Assembly (NCBI RefSeq): GCF_042662625.1
Contig: NZ_JBHSXH010000015.1
Location: 1,612,001 to 1,676,000, forward strand
Direction of reading: 5' to 3'
Source of the DNA: Halopelagius fulvigenes
Lineage (GTDB): Archaea > Halobacteriota > Halobacteria > Halobacteriales > Haloferacaceae
DNA length: 64,000 bases
Positions 1 through 8,515 of this stretch are shown piece after piece. The notes below the pieces were generated by a model. That model saw only the letters and a program-made list of their open reading frames with translations, was not told the DNA's origin and ran no database searches. The position numbers were made by a program, and so were the translations under genes. Position 1 is the first letter of the stretch; every line of letters starts with the position of its first letter.

Positions 1-2
1 GC

Positions 3-455
3 GGACTCGACCCCGCGGAACACCACGGCGAGATTGCCACCGCGCTCCGCGAGGAGAACGGTCCGGCGGCCATCGCGGAGCGGTCGCTACCGCTCATCGA
101 GGCGGAACTCGAAACCGCCGACGTCGTCCTCGTGGACGGCCTGCGCTCGGGCGTCGAACTCGACTGCTTCGAGATGGCGTTCGGCGACGAGTTCGTCCTC
201 GCGAGCATCGAAGCCCCCTTCGAGGTGCGCGCCGAACGGTTGCTCGACCGGGCGCGCGACGACAGCGACTTGGACCGCGAGGCGTTGAGGGCCCGCGAGG
301 AGCGAGAACTCGGCTTCGGCATGGGCGAGGCGATGGACCGCGCGGACGTGCGCATCGAGAACACCGACACGCTGGACCGGTTCCGCGAACGGGTGCTGAC
401 GCTCCTGCGCGAGGGACCCGAGGCGCTCCGCGAGAGAAACGAGGTGACAGAATGA
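3..455 (+). CDS. UPF0200-type nucleotide kinase (dephospho-CoA kinase-like), 5' end outside window
   Basis: The reading frame is open from the window edge and stops at 453-455, so only the C-terminal 150 residues are present; the P-loop would lie upstream of the window. The visible part has the P-loop kinase core strand with DVVLVDGLRS followed by an aspartate, and a lid-like segment rich in Arg (RAERLLDRARDD). This layout matches the archaeal UPF0200 family of AAA/adenylate-kinase-like proteins, often annotated as dephospho-CoA kinase-like. The stop codon overlaps the next start (ATGA), so the two genes are translationally coupled; UPF0200 and UPF0201 genes are a conserved archaeal pair. The substrate is not established for the family. 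Confidence 0.75.
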   Translation, partial: GLDPAEHHGEIATALREENGPAAIAERSLPLIEAELETADVVLVDGLRSGVELDCFEMAFGDEFVLASIEAPFEVRAERLLDRARDDSDLDREALRAREERELGFGMGEAMDRADVRIENTDTLDRFRERVLTLLREGPEALRERNEVTE

Positions 456-865
456 TATACAGCATCGAGGCACGAATCGTCGCGCCGGTCAGGGAGACGG
501 AAGTGACGGACCGGGTCGAAGACGCCGTGCGCAACCTCTTTCCTGGCGTCGAGTTCGAACACGAGGCCGGGCAGTTGGTCGGGGAGACCCACTCGTTAGA
601 CCGGTTCTCCGAACGACTGCACGAACAGGAGATACTCGACACCGCCCGCCGGGAGTTCGAGAAACGCGCCGACGGGGACGGCTTCTCCTTCGCGTTGAAG
701 AAGCAGGCGGCGTTCAAGGGCGTCGTCAACTTCGCCGTCGGCAACCCCGACGAACTCGGCGACATCGAAGTCCACGTCGACGTCCGCGAACCGTCCGTCG
801 AGGAGTTCATCGACCACATCGCCCCGCCCACCGAGGACGGGAAACCGTTGGACTTCGACCGGTAG
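452..865 (+). CDS. UPF0201 family RNA-binding domain protein
   Basis: This 137-residue protein belongs to the archaeal UPF0201 / COG1325 family, which has been described as exosome-associated and has a ribosomal-L5-like RNA-binding fold. The N-terminal part (MIYSIEARIVAPVRETE) is the typical first beta strand. The central FAVGNPDELGDIEVHVDV motif, and the C-terminal DFDR ending of a protein this size, fit the family. It overlaps the upstream kinase gene by four bases, so both are probably made from one transcript. No membrane segment or metal-binding cysteine is present. The molecular role is inferred from the family only. Confidence 0.75.
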   Translation: MIYSIEARIVAPVRETEVTDRVEDAVRNLFPGVEFEHEAGQLVGETHSLDRFSERLHEQEILDTARREFEKRADGDGFSFALKKQAAFKGVVNFAVGNPDELGDIEVHVDVREPSVEEFIDHIAPPTEDGKPLDFDR

Positions 866-894
866 GTCGGGCCGTCCCGCATACGCTCCTCGTC

Positions 895-1416
895 TCACTC
901 TCCTTCGAACAGTTCCGCGTGCCGCGAGGCGAGGTCGGTGTACGCACCCGACTGGTACGCCTCGAACGTCTCCGTCGGGTTCACGTCCGTCTCCGAAAGG
1001 GGCGTGACGCGCGCCGGGACGCCGCGGACGAACGACGCCGGCGGAATCTCGTACTCCTCGGGGACGACGGTACCGGAGGCGACGATGCTGTCCGCGCCGA
1101 CGCTGACGCCGGTGTTCACCGTCGCGTTGAACCCGACCAACGCCCCGTCTTCGACGTGCGCCTCGTTCAACACCGCGCCGTGACCGATCATGACGCGTTC
1201 TCCGAGCGTGGCGGCGTGCAACACCGCGTTGTCGCCGACGTGGGACTCCGCCCCGACGCGGACGCCCGACACGTCGCCGCGGAGGACGACGCCCGGCCAG
1301 ACGCTGGCGTCCGCGCCGACTCGCACGTCCCCCACGAGCGTCGCCTCCCGACTCACGCGGGCGTCCTCGTGAATCTCCGGTCGTACCCCCTCGAACTCGT
1401 ACGTTCTGCTGTCCAT
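895..1416 (-). CDS. Gamma-carbonic-anhydrase-family hexapeptide protein lacking one zinc-ligand His
   Basis: A 173-residue left-handed beta-helix protein made of hexapeptide repeats (residues about 18-140: VGDVRVGADASVW, MIGHGAVL, ALVGFNATV), the fold of gamma carbonic anhydrases and related trimers. The start MDSRTYEF at 1416 is chosen over an in-frame ATG eight codons upstream because family members begin near here. Two of the three classical zinc histidines are present (H67 in VLH, H79 in GHG), but the third position, five residues after H79, is Asn84. The enzyme may therefore bind metal differently, use H87, or act as a non-catalytic paralogue. It faces the frameshifted membrane-protein gene from the same strand. 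Fold assignment is firm, catalysis is uncertain. Confidence 0.8.
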   Translation of the reverse strand: MDSRTYEFEGVRPEIHEDARVSREATLVGDVRVGADASVWPGVVLRGDVSGVRVGAESHVGDNAVLHAATLGERVMIGHGAVLNEAHVEDGALVGFNATVNTGVSVGADSIVASGTVVPEEYEIPPASFVRGVPARVTPLSETDVNPTETFEAYQSGAYTDLASRHAELFEGE

Positions 1417-1482
1417 ACGGGACGGTTGGTGCCGCAGCATCTTGTCATTTGGTAGCGCCCGACGATATCGGTCGGAGCGAGG

Positions 1483-2467
1483 TCAGACGGTCAGCAGGAA
1501 CACCAACGCGACGGCGATGAACACCACCTTCAGAGCGGTGTTGACGGCGACGACTTTCGACCCGAATCGGGGGCCCCAGATGCCGTACTGGAAGGGGATG
1601 GAGCGCTTGAACGTCGAGACGGCGAAGGAGACGATGCCGCCGAGGAGCATCGTCGCCACCGCCGTCCGCGGCGTGAACGTCTCGCCGACCATCGGGGCGA
1701 TGGTGGCCGCGCCCGCGGTGGTGTCGAACGCGAACACCGCGATGACGGGGATGGACGCGCCGGGGAGTCCGACGAACGTCGCGAGGGGGTCCGCCGCGGC
1801 GGTGAGTGCTTCGAGGTCCGTCGTCCGGACGACGGAGCGTCACGACGAGGTAGACGACGACCAGACGGGGGACGATGCGCTTCAGTTTCGGCCACGTCTT
1901 CCGCGCCGCCGCCGCGACGACTTCGTGGGGCGAATCCTCGCCGTCGGCGTCCGGGCCGCCGTCCGTCTGGGCCGCGGCGGTCCGATCGACGTTTCGCTCC
2001 GAGAGGAACGCCGCGCCCGCGAGGACGCCGACGGCGGTGATGGCCAACGAGATGGCCGCCCGCGTCCCGACGTACAGCAGTCCGACCTCCAGCCCGAGAA
2101 TCGGGACGAGGACGGGCACGTAGAAGGTGAAGATGTGCTGGACGAACCCGAAGAACGTGTTCATGGTGACGGCGACGAGCGTCGCCCTGTCGTCGAGCAT
2201 GCCGGACTCTCGGAACTCGGCGAGCATCCCATACCCGGCGGTGGTGGAGGCGGCGGTGGTGAAGATGGCCGTGCCCACCTCGTCGGGGAGGTTCGCGGGG
2301 CGCGTCAGGTACCGCGAGACGGCCGCGACGTACTGGACCAAGCCGAACCCGACGGCGACGTTCGCGAGGAACACGCCGACGGCGATGAGGGCGGCGATGC
2401 TCGCGACGCGCGGGAGAACCTCCGCGAGAACGGGCCAGAGCGACCCGAGCGTTTCGGCGACCTGCAC
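1483..2467 (-). pseudogene. Nucleoside-recognition (Gate) domain membrane protein, frameshifted
   Basis: The gene starts with GTG at 2467 and encodes several membrane segments, with the Gate-like region TTAASTTAGYGMLAEF and then FFGFVQHIFTFYVPVLVPIL. The frame is lost near 1830-1845: the protein reads through YLVVTL and then becomes an Arg-rich nonsense tail, while the adjacent frame continues with a sensible hydrophobic sequence (DLEALTAAADPLATFVGLPG, then AFDTTAGAATIAPMVGETF) to a stop at 1483. Joining the frames gives about 328 residues, normal for the haloarchaeal family with a nucleoside-recognition domain. One base inserted (or two lost) explains it. Because the assembly is draft, a sequencing error is at least as likely as a true pseudogene. 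The substrate is unknown. Confidence 0.75.
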
Positions 2468-2599
2468 GTGCGGAAGTCGGGTTCGACGGACCTAATCGCC
2501 GTCGATTCGGCGAAAGAGGGGGCCCGAGTTCGACGGAGACGACGAGGGCGGACGAACCGCACACCGTCCGGGTACCGCCGCGTTCGGGTCTCAGTTCGC

Positions 2600-3157
2600 T
2601 CACACGAGTAACTGCACGGAAGCGAAGAGCACCACCACGCCGAGGACGTCGCAGGTGTTCGTCACGACGGGGATGACCACGTCGTCGGGGTCGAGCCCGA
2701 ACCGGTAGGCGGCGTACGTCGTCGCCATCGTCACGCCGATGGCGAGGAACGCCAAGGCGATGCCCGAGAGGAGGGAGACCGCGACGACGGTCGTAACCGG
2801 GAGTTGGACCCCGCCGAGAAGCGCCGTCAGCCCCCACGCGCCGACGCCGATGACGGGGAAGACGGTCACCGAGAGGGCGACGGTGGCGAGGGAGTTGCCG
2901 GCCAGTTCCTCGTCCGTCGGGTCGAACGTGAGCGTCCCGAGGTGGAACGCCGTCGAGAGGCGCGCCGCGAGGATGCTCCCGAGGTTACCCGCGGTGCCGA
3001 TGGTGACGGGGACGAGAGCCAGCAGCGATGGGTACCGGTACAGTTGCGCCTCGAAACTCCCGAGGACGAGTCCGCTCCCCAGTTCAACCAGCGTCAAGAG
3101 CAAGAGGACGGGGAGCATCGCCCGGGTGATGGCCCGGACCGTCCACTCCGTCCGCAT
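2600..3157 (-). CDS. MgtE/SLC41-type integral membrane transporter subunit (second gene of pair)
   Basis: This 185-residue protein has about five membrane helices and matches the MgtE integral-membrane domain, the divalent-cation (Mg2+) channel part of MgtE and SLC41 carriers. Typical elements are the PVTIGTAGNLGSILAARLS segment, equivalent to the pore-lining P-x-x-x-G-N region, and the last helix segment VVIPVVTNTCDVLGVVVLF. The cytoplasmic N and CBS domains of full bacterial MgtE are absent. The start codon directly abuts the stop of the upstream gene (TGA then ATG, no spacer), so the two halves are probably made in equal amounts and form one transporter. Substrate is inferred from the family. 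Confidence 0.85.
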   Translation of the reverse strand: MRTEWTVRAITRAMLPVLLLLTLVELGSGLVLGSFEAQLYRYPSLLALVPVTIGTAGNLGSILAARLSTAFHLGTLTFDPTDEELAGNSLATVALSVTVFPVIGVGAWGLTALLGGVQLPVTTVVAVSLLSGIALAFLAIGVTMATTYAAYRFGLDPDDVVIPVVTNTCDVLGVVVLFASVQLLV

Positions 3158-3739
3158 TCAGACGACACCCCCGACGAGCAGCACGAACCGAACCGCCACG
3201 AGCAGAAAGAGGACGCCGAACACGTCGCCGGTGGTGGTGACGAGGGGGCCGACGAGGGTGTCGGGGTTGTGCCCGCGGCGGTAGCCCGCGAAGACGACGG
3301 CGACGACGACGCCCGTGAGCGCGAGTCCCGAGAGGACGCCCGCGACGAGGGCGATGCCGACGAGCACTCCCAGGGAGGCGACGTCTCGGCCGAGGACGAG
3401 GAGGAGGACGTACGCGACGACGGAGGCGAACACCGACGCGAGGACGCCGTTGGCCAACGCCGCCGCCGCCGCGGCGCGGAGCCGTTCGTCCGCCCCGGAG
3501 AGGCGGGGTTCGATGAGACCCTGGTGGAGCGCGGTGGCGATTCGCGCGCCGAGCGAACCGTAGACGTTCCCCCGCGTGGCGAGGAGCGCCGGGACGATGA
3601 CGAGGAGGCCGGGGACCGCTTTGAGTTCGGCCTCCATCCCGCTGAGGACGACGCCGGCGAGGAGGCCGCCGCCGACGGACGCGACGAGCGCCGGAAGCGC
3701 CTCCCGGTACGCCTCGGCGGCGGCGTCGCGTAGTGTCAT
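3158..3739 (-). CDS. MgtE/SLC41-type integral membrane transporter subunit (first gene of pair)
   Basis: This 193-residue protein is the partner of the downstream gene and shows the same MgtE membrane-domain pattern: VPALLATRGNVYGSLGARIA is the pore-region counterpart, and GPLVTTTGDVFGVLFLLVA is the last helix. Each gene carries one copy of the domain, whereas SLC41 proteins carry two in one chain, so the pair likely assembles as a heterodimer or heterotetramer. There is no CBS regulatory domain, so magnesium gating by the bacterial mechanism is not expected. It is the first gene of a two-gene operon read leftward from 3739. Confidence 0.85.
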   Translation of the reverse strand: MTLRDAAAEAYREALPALVASVGGGLLAGVVLSGMEAELKAVPGLLVIVPALLATRGNVYGSLGARIATALHQGLIEPRLSGADERLRAAAAAALANGVLASVFASVVAYVLLLVLGRDVASLGVLVGIALVAGVLSGLALTGVVVAVVFAGYRRGHNPDTLVGPLVTTTGDVFGVLFLLVAVRFVLLVGGVV

Positions 3740-3988
3740 GGTCGGACGAACGTACGGGGACGTAAAAAGTCGGGCGTCTGGCGACGAGCGAGCGGGAGAA
3801 GGGGGTCGCTAACTACCAGTTAGTTTCGTTGAGAGTCCCGTACACCTCCAAAAAATGCCTTAGGCCGTACAACCGACGACTCGTACCGACGTGAGTTGTT
3901 CGCCAGTCGCGACGACGGATACGACCCCCCCGCAGTATCCCGTCGTCCCAACGGAACGAGTCGGAGAGAGACCGCGACGAACACGAAG

Positions 3989-4798
3989 ATGAACGTACGA
4001 GCAATCGCAACGCTCGTCGTCGCGTTCGCGTGCATCACATCGGTGGGCGTCGCCTCCACGACGCTCCAATCGTCCGTCTCCTCGACGCCGGACGAAGTCA
4101 TCAACGTCGGACACGACCTCATCCCCCTCAGCCAGTCGGACACCGGGACGCTGAAGCGGGCCATGACCGGCGAGGAGGGGTCCGGCGGCGCGTCGACGAA
4201 GAAATCGTCGGACGGGTCGATGACGAAGCAGGCGAGCGGTGGCGACGGATCCGAACAGAGGCACCAACGGCGCGACGACGGGAGTTCCGGGCAACAGCAG
4301 AAGGACGTAGAGAAGAACAAGCCGGCGGGCTCCAGCTCCTCGGAGGGCAACCAGCCCGAGCAGTCGGTCGGCGGCATCGGCGAGATCCCCGACCCCGGAC
4401 AGAGTTGGCTGCCGCTCTTGGCGGCCGTCCTCGTCCTGGCGCTCCTGGTCTACTATCGCGACCGGGTGGCGTCGTTCCTCGAACCGCCCGAGGGGAACGA
4501 CCCCGACGAGCCCGTGGGCGTCCCCGCGCCGAAGAACGATATCGAACGGGCGTGGCTCACCGTCGTCGGCGCGACGCGCGTCGATAACCCGTGGCGGAAG
4601 ACGCCCGCGGAGTGCGCCGCCGCGGCCGTCGAGAACGGCCTCGACCCCGACGCCGTCCAGCGGATTCGCCGCGTCTTCGAGGAGGTGAAGTACGGCGAAC
4701 GCGAGGTGACCGAGGACCGCCGCGACGAGGTGCGGCGCAACCTCGCCCGCCTCGACGTGCGGACCGACCTCCGGGCGGACGGAGGTGAGGAGCGATGA
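3989..4798 (+). CDS. DUF4129 domain membrane protein of the MoxR/DUF58 cluster
   Basis: A 269-residue protein with a signal-like hydrophobic N-terminus (MNVRAIATLVVAFACITSVG), a long Ser/Gly/Lys/Gln-rich disordered extracytoplasmic stretch, one membrane helix (about residues 140-156, WLPLLAAVLVLALLVYY) and a cytoplasmic C-terminal DUF4129 domain with IERAWLTVV and NPWRKTPAECA. The ATG at 3989 is chosen because upstream in-frame codons encode a charged, non-protein-like leader before the signal segment. It overlaps the next gene by four bases, starting a tightly packed four-gene run. DUF4129 proteins typically sit with MoxR ATPases, DUF58 proteins and transglutaminases; the function is unproven. 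Confidence 0.8.
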   Translation: MNVRAIATLVVAFACITSVGVASTTLQSSVSSTPDEVINVGHDLIPLSQSDTGTLKRAMTGEEGSGGASTKKSSDGSMTKQASGGDGSEQRHQRRDDGSSGQQQKDVEKNKPAGSSSSEGNQPEQSVGGIGEIPDPGQSWLPLLAAVLVLALLVYYRDRVASFLEPPEGNDPDEPVGVPAPKNDIERAWLTVVGATRVDNPWRKTPAECAAAAVENGLDPDAVQRIRRVFEEVKYGEREVTEDRRDEVRRNLARLDVRTDLRADGGEER

Positions 4799-5526
4799 GG
4801 CGACGCGTCCGGATAGCGCTCGGCCTCGTCGGCATCGCCGTGTTCTCGCTCGCGGTGCTCGTCGTCGCGGTGCCGGCCGTCGGAGACGCCATCCCGTCAG
4901 ACGCCCTCGTCGACGCGGTCGGCAGCGACTACGTACTCGCGGCCGCGGTCGGCATCCTCGCCACCGTCCTCGTCGTCGCGGTGGTCGCCCTCCGGGGACT
5001 CGACGGCATCGACCAAGCGACGATGCCGGAACCGGAGACGGTCCAGCACGCCTCCTACCCCGGCGTTCGCTTCGACCGCACCGTCACGGAGCGGATACAC
5101 CTGCTCCCGCACCGCCCCACCGAGGAGGAGAAGCGACTCCGCGACCGGATTCGGCGGGCGGCCGAGCGAGCGGTGATGCGGCGGGAGAACGTCTCCCGGG
5201 AGCGAGCGGACGCGATGGTCGAGAGCGGCGAGTGGACCGACGACGCGACGGCGGCGGCGTTCGTGAGCGACTCCCGGCGCCCGCCGTTGCGGGCGCGGTT
5301 CGCCGCCCTCCTCACGCACCGGTCGTTGTTCCAACGCGGCGCGCGGCGCGCGGCCGAGGAAGTCAGTCGCCTCGACGGGCGCGAAGCCGGAAGTAGAAGC
5401 GACGCCGCTGGCGTCGCCGCCGAGACCGCGAGTGCGACGAACGCCGCCGACGCCGCCGACGCCGCGAACGCCCCGAACGCTGCGAACGCCGCCAACGCTG
5501 CGAACGCGTCCGGAGGTGCGCGATGA
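4795..5526 (+). CDS. Haloarchaeal membrane protein of the MoxR/DUF58 cluster (probably DUF7269 family)
   Basis: A 243-residue protein with two N-terminal membrane helices (about residues 7-30 and 42-66) followed by a cytoplasmic, Arg- and Glu-rich helical region. It ends in a low-complexity Ala/Asn/Asp tail of three-residue repeats (NAA, DAA) encoded at about 5440-5511. Start and stop both overlap the neighbouring genes by four bases. Its position between the DUF4129 and DUF58 genes is typical of a haloarchaeal family, probably the one named DUF7269. I recognise no catalytic motif. A structural or scaffolding role within the MoxR-associated membrane complex is inferred from context only. Confidence 0.7.
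   Translation: MRRRVRIALGLVGIAVFSLAVLVVAVPAVGDAIPSDALVDAVGSDYVLAAAVGILATVLVVAVVALRGLDGIDQATMPEPETVQHASYPGVRFDRTVTERIHLLPHRPTEEEKRLRDRIRRAAERAVMRRENVSRERADAMVESGEWTDDATAAAFVSDSRRPPLRARFAALLTHRSLFQRGARRAAEEVSRLDGREAGSRSDAAGVAAETASATNAADAADAANAPNAANAANAANASGGAR
5440..5511 (+). repeat. Low-complexity 9-bp repeat encoding (N/D)AA units
   Basis: The 3' end of the preceding gene consists of near-repeats of 9 bp of the form gcygccraac/gac, encoding N-A-A and D-A-A triplets about seven times with one proline interruption. It is likely prone to slippage and therefore variable in length between strains. Confidence 0.75.
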
Positions 5527-6788
5527 CGACAGTCCGCCGGACGCGGCGGTGGCGCGGCGTCGCCGCAGTCGCCTTGCTCGCCAGCGCAGTCGGCGTGTTC
5601 GCGACGCAACCGCTGGTGTTGCTCGCCGGGGCGGTCGGCGCGGGCTTCGCGGCGTACCCGTGGCTCCGGTCACCGCCGTCAGTCGAACTCGACGTGTCGC
5701 GGTCGGTCACGCCGACCGACCCCGCCGCGGGCGAGGACGTGACGGTGACCGTCAGGGTCCGAAACGTCGGCGACTCGACGCTCTCGGACCTCCGAATCGT
5801 GGACGGCGTCCCGCCGATGCTGAGCGTCAGCGACGGGACGCCGCGGCACGCCGCCGTCCTCCGCCCGGGTTCGACGACGGAGTTCTCCTACGCCGTGGAG
5901 GCCGAGCACGGCCGCCACCAGTTCGATCCCACAACGGCCGTCGCCCGCGACGTCACCGGCGCGACGGAAGTCGAGACGAGCGTCTCGGCGGACGCCGCCA
6001 TCGAGTGCGCCGCCGCCGTCCCGGAGGTTCCGCTCCGGGAGCAGACGACGCTCGGCAGCGGTCGGGTGCTGACGGCCGACGGCGGGAGCGGCATCGAGTT
6101 CCACAAGACCCGCGAGTACCACTCCGGCGACCCGATGTCCCGCATCGACTGGAAGCGCCGGGCGAAGACGGGCGAACTGTCCACCGTCGAGTTCCGGGAG
6201 GAGCGTCCGGCGTCGGTGCTGCTCTGTCTCGACGCCCGCCCCTCCGCGTACCGCGCCGCCGACGAGGACGAACCGAACGCCGTCGCCTGTAGCCGGGAGG
6301 CCATCTCGCAACTGCTGACGGCGGTCGGAAGCGGCCGAAACGCCGTCGGTCTGGCGGCCGTCGGTCGGGAGCTCTGCTGGCACCGACCCGGCCGAGGGAC
6401 GGACCACCTCGCCGACGCCCGCCAGTTAATGGCGAGTCACCCCGCGTTCTCGACGGTGCCGCCGTCGGTGGACGCCGAGTGGTCCACGAGCGGGCAGTTC
6501 GAGGAGATTCGCCGCCGCCTCGGGGAGAAGACGCAGGTGTTCCTCTTCTCGCCGTTGACCGACGAGGAGGTGGCGTCGTTCGCGCTGGAACTGGAGAACG
6601 GCCGAACCGCGGTGACGGTGGTCTGTCCGGACGTGACGGCCGAGGACACGCCCGGCAGTCGCTTCGCGGCGGTCGAACGCGACGACCGGGTGCGCAGGCT
6701 CCGAAGCGGCGGCGTGACCGTCGTCTCGTGGTCGCCGAACGAACCGCTCGGCCCGGAACTGCTCCGGGCCAAGGAGCGCGGCCTGTGA
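5523..6788 (+). CDS. DUF58 domain protein, MoxR partner
   Basis: A 421-residue protein with two N-terminal membrane helices (residues 13-46), an immunoglobulin-like CARDB-type segment (about 55-160) with VRVRNVGDSTLSDLRIVDG, and a DUF58 core marked by REYHSGDPMSRIDWK at 197-211. After this comes a von-Willebrand-A-like region (LLCLDARPS, LFSPLTDEE). DUF58 proteins are the usual partners of MoxR AAA+ ATPases and are thought to take part in assembly of exported or membrane complexes. The gene overlaps its upstream neighbour by four bases and shares GTGA with the following gene. The MIDAS-like motif is not fully conserved, so metal binding is uncertain. Confidence 0.85.
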   Translation: MTTVRRTRRWRGVAAVALLASAVGVFATQPLVLLAGAVGAGFAAYPWLRSPPSVELDVSRSVTPTDPAAGEDVTVTVRVRNVGDSTLSDLRIVDGVPPMLSVSDGTPRHAAVLRPGSTTEFSYAVEAEHGRHQFDPTTAVARDVTGATEVETSVSADAAIECAAAVPEVPLREQTTLGSGRVLTADGGSGIEFHKTREYHSGDPMSRIDWKRRAKTGELSTVEFREERPASVLLCLDARPSAYRAADEDEPNAVACSREAISQLLTAVGSGRNAVGLAAVGRELCWHRPGRGTDHLADARQLMASHPAFSTVPPSVDAEWSTSGQFEEIRRRLGEKTQVFLFSPLTDEEVASFALELENGRTAVTVVCPDVTAEDTPGSRFAAVERDDRVRRLRSGGVTVVSWSPNEPLGPELLRAKERGL

Positions 6789-7483
6789 CGTACCTCTCAT
6801 ACCCCACGCGGGTCGGAAGCGCCGCCTCCCTCGCCGCCGCCGTCGGCGCGGTGCTCCTCGTCCTCCCCGACGGCGCGGGGTCGATGCTCTCGCTCGGTGC
6901 CGCCTTCGTACTCGTCCTCCTCGGCGCGCTCGCGGCGCGGGCGGCGGCGAACGTCCGCGGCGACGGGAGCCGGTCGCTCGGCGCGGTGCTCCTCGCCGTC
7001 GGCGCGGGGCTGACCGTCGGCGGTGTCGGCGTCGGCGTCCTCGGCGCAGAGACGCTACCGAACCGCCTCATCGTCGCCGCCGGCTTGCTCGGCGTCTGCC
7101 TCCTCGGCGCGGGACTCGCTCCGGTTCCGAGGGTTCGACCGCGCCGCCTCGTCAGCGCCGGAAGCGGCGCACTCGTCGTCTGCGTCCTCCTCACCGGACT
7201 GATGACCGGCGTGGAGGCCCTTCAGATGCTGGCCGCGACGGCCGCCACCGTCGTCGCGTGGGACGCGGGCGAGAACGCCGTCTCCCTCGGCGAACACGTC
7301 GGCCGGCGGGCGCGGGCGTGGCCCGTCGAACTCGGCCACTCCGGTGCGACGGCGGCGTACGGCGCGGCCGTCGTCGTCGCGGCGTTCGGCGTCTCCGAGT
7401 TGAACGTGACGGACGTCCCCCTCGTCGGGTTGCTGCTGTTGCTCGGCGGCGCGGTGGCGCTGCTGCTCGCGTTGTCGAACTGA
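6785..7483 (+). CDS. Haloarchaeal polytopic membrane protein of the MoxR/DUF58 cluster (probably DUF7519 family)
   Basis: A 232-residue protein of almost continuous hydrophobic segments (about seven helices), with few charged loops (ARAAANVRGDGSRS, RAWPVELGH). The GTG start at 6785 overlaps the DUF58 stop (GTGA), which also gives an N-terminus with a short hydrophilic leader before the first helix. It is the last gene of the four-gene run, which faces the MoxR ATPase gene. Haloarchaea commonly carry such a protein after DUF58, probably the family DUF7519. There is no recognisable transporter motif; its role is unknown. Confidence 0.7.
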   Translation: MTYLSYPTRVGSAASLAAAVGAVLLVLPDGAGSMLSLGAAFVLVLLGALAARAAANVRGDGSRSLGAVLLAVGAGLTVGGVGVGVLGAETLPNRLIVAAGLLGVCLLGAGLAPVPRVRPRRLVSAGSGALVVCVLLTGLMTGVEALQMLAATAATVVAWDAGENAVSLGEHVGRRARAWPVELGHSGATAAYGAAVVVAAFGVSELNVTDVPLVGLLLLLGGAVALLLALSN

Positions 7484-7552
7484 GCAGAACGCACCCCGGG
7501 ACCGTCACATCCCGTTTTTCCGGTCTCTTCTACCGCTCCTCGCCCCACTTCG

Positions 7553-8515
7553 TCACTGAACTCGGCGCTCGACGGACGGCACGTCCAGCCTACCGAGGAT
7601 GTCCGCCACGATGTCCCGCCTGTCCACGTTCTCGACGCGCGCGTCCGGCGTGAGAACGAGTCGGTGCGCCAACACCGGCTCGGCCATCCGCTTTACGTCG
7701 TCCGGCGTCGCGAACTCGCGCCCGTCCCCGGCGGCCACGGCGCGACTCGCCTCGAACAGTCGCTGCGTCGCCCGCGGCGACGCGCCGGAGCGAACGCGGC
7801 CGTCCTCCCGCGTCGCCCGCGTCACCCGCGTGATGTAGCGTCGGACCTCGCGCCCCACGTGGACGCGTTCGGGCGACTGTCGAAGCGCCTCCGCCATCCC
7901 ATCCGAGCAGACCTTGCCCGAGGAGGGCGTCTGTTCCGTCCGGTCGGCCCGCCTGTCGAGGATTTCGAGCTCGCCCTCCTCGTCCGGGAAGCCGAGACTC
8001 GTCTTGACGATGAAGCGGTCCTTCTGCGCCTCCGGCAGCTCGAAGGTCCCCTCCTGTTCGACGGGGTTCTGCGTCGCGATGACGAAGAAGGGGTCCGGGA
8101 GTTCGTACGTGTCGCCGTCCACCGTCACCTGCCCCTCCTCCATCGCCTCCAGCAGGGCGGACTGGGTCTTCGGCGACGCGCGGTTTATCTCGTCGGCGAG
8201 GACGACGTTCGCGAACACGGGGCCGGGTTGGAAGTCGAACGAACTCGTCCGCTCGTCGAAGACGTGCGTCCCCATCACGTCGGCGGGGAGCAGGTCGGGC
8301 GTGAACTGTATCCGCGAAGCGGAGAGCCCGAGCGCCCGCGCGAACGACCGCGCGGTGAGCGTCTTCCCCGTCCCGGGCACGTCCTCCAAGAGCACGTGAC
8401 CCCGCGAGAGGTAGCCGACGAGTATCGTCTCTAACACCGAGCGGTCGGCGATGACCGCGTTCGATAGTTCGTCGAGAATCATCTCGCACTGTCTCGAACA
8501 GTCTGCGACGTCCAT
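7553..8515 (-). CDS. MoxR-type AAA+ ATPase
   Basis: A 320-residue MoxR ATPase. Visible motifs are Walker A PGTGKT (47-52), Walker B VVLADEI with NRASPKTQ (about 105-117), the sensor region FFVIATQNPVEQEGTFELPE (about 142-161), and a C-terminal lid with the conserved GASPRATQ. MoxR proteins act as chaperone-like ATPases that load metals or mature protein complexes, usually with DUF58 and VWA partners. Here the gene is convergent with the DUF4129-DUF58 run and separated from it by about 70 bp, so it belongs to the cluster functionally but has its own promoter. No transglutaminase gene, common in such loci, is present. Confidence 0.92.
   Translation of the reverse strand: MDVADCSRQCEMILDELSNAVIADRSVLETILVGYLSRGHVLLEDVPGTGKTLTARSFARALGLSASRIQFTPDLLPADVMGTHVFDERTSSFDFQPGPVFANVVLADEINRASPKTQSALLEAMEEGQVTVDGDTYELPDPFFVIATQNPVEQEGTFELPEAQKDRFIVKTSLGFPDEEGELEILDRRADRTEQTPSSGKVCSDGMAEALRQSPERVHVGREVRRYITRVTRATREDGRVRSGASPRATQRLFEASRAVAAGDGREFATPDDVKRMAEPVLAHRLVLTPDARVENVDRRDIVADILGRLDVPSVERRVQ

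Noticed and set aside
1445..1482. Extension of the nucleoside-recognition frame to 1445
   Set aside because: This continuation is Arg-rich nonsense after the frameshift; the neighbouring frame carries the membrane helices to 1483.
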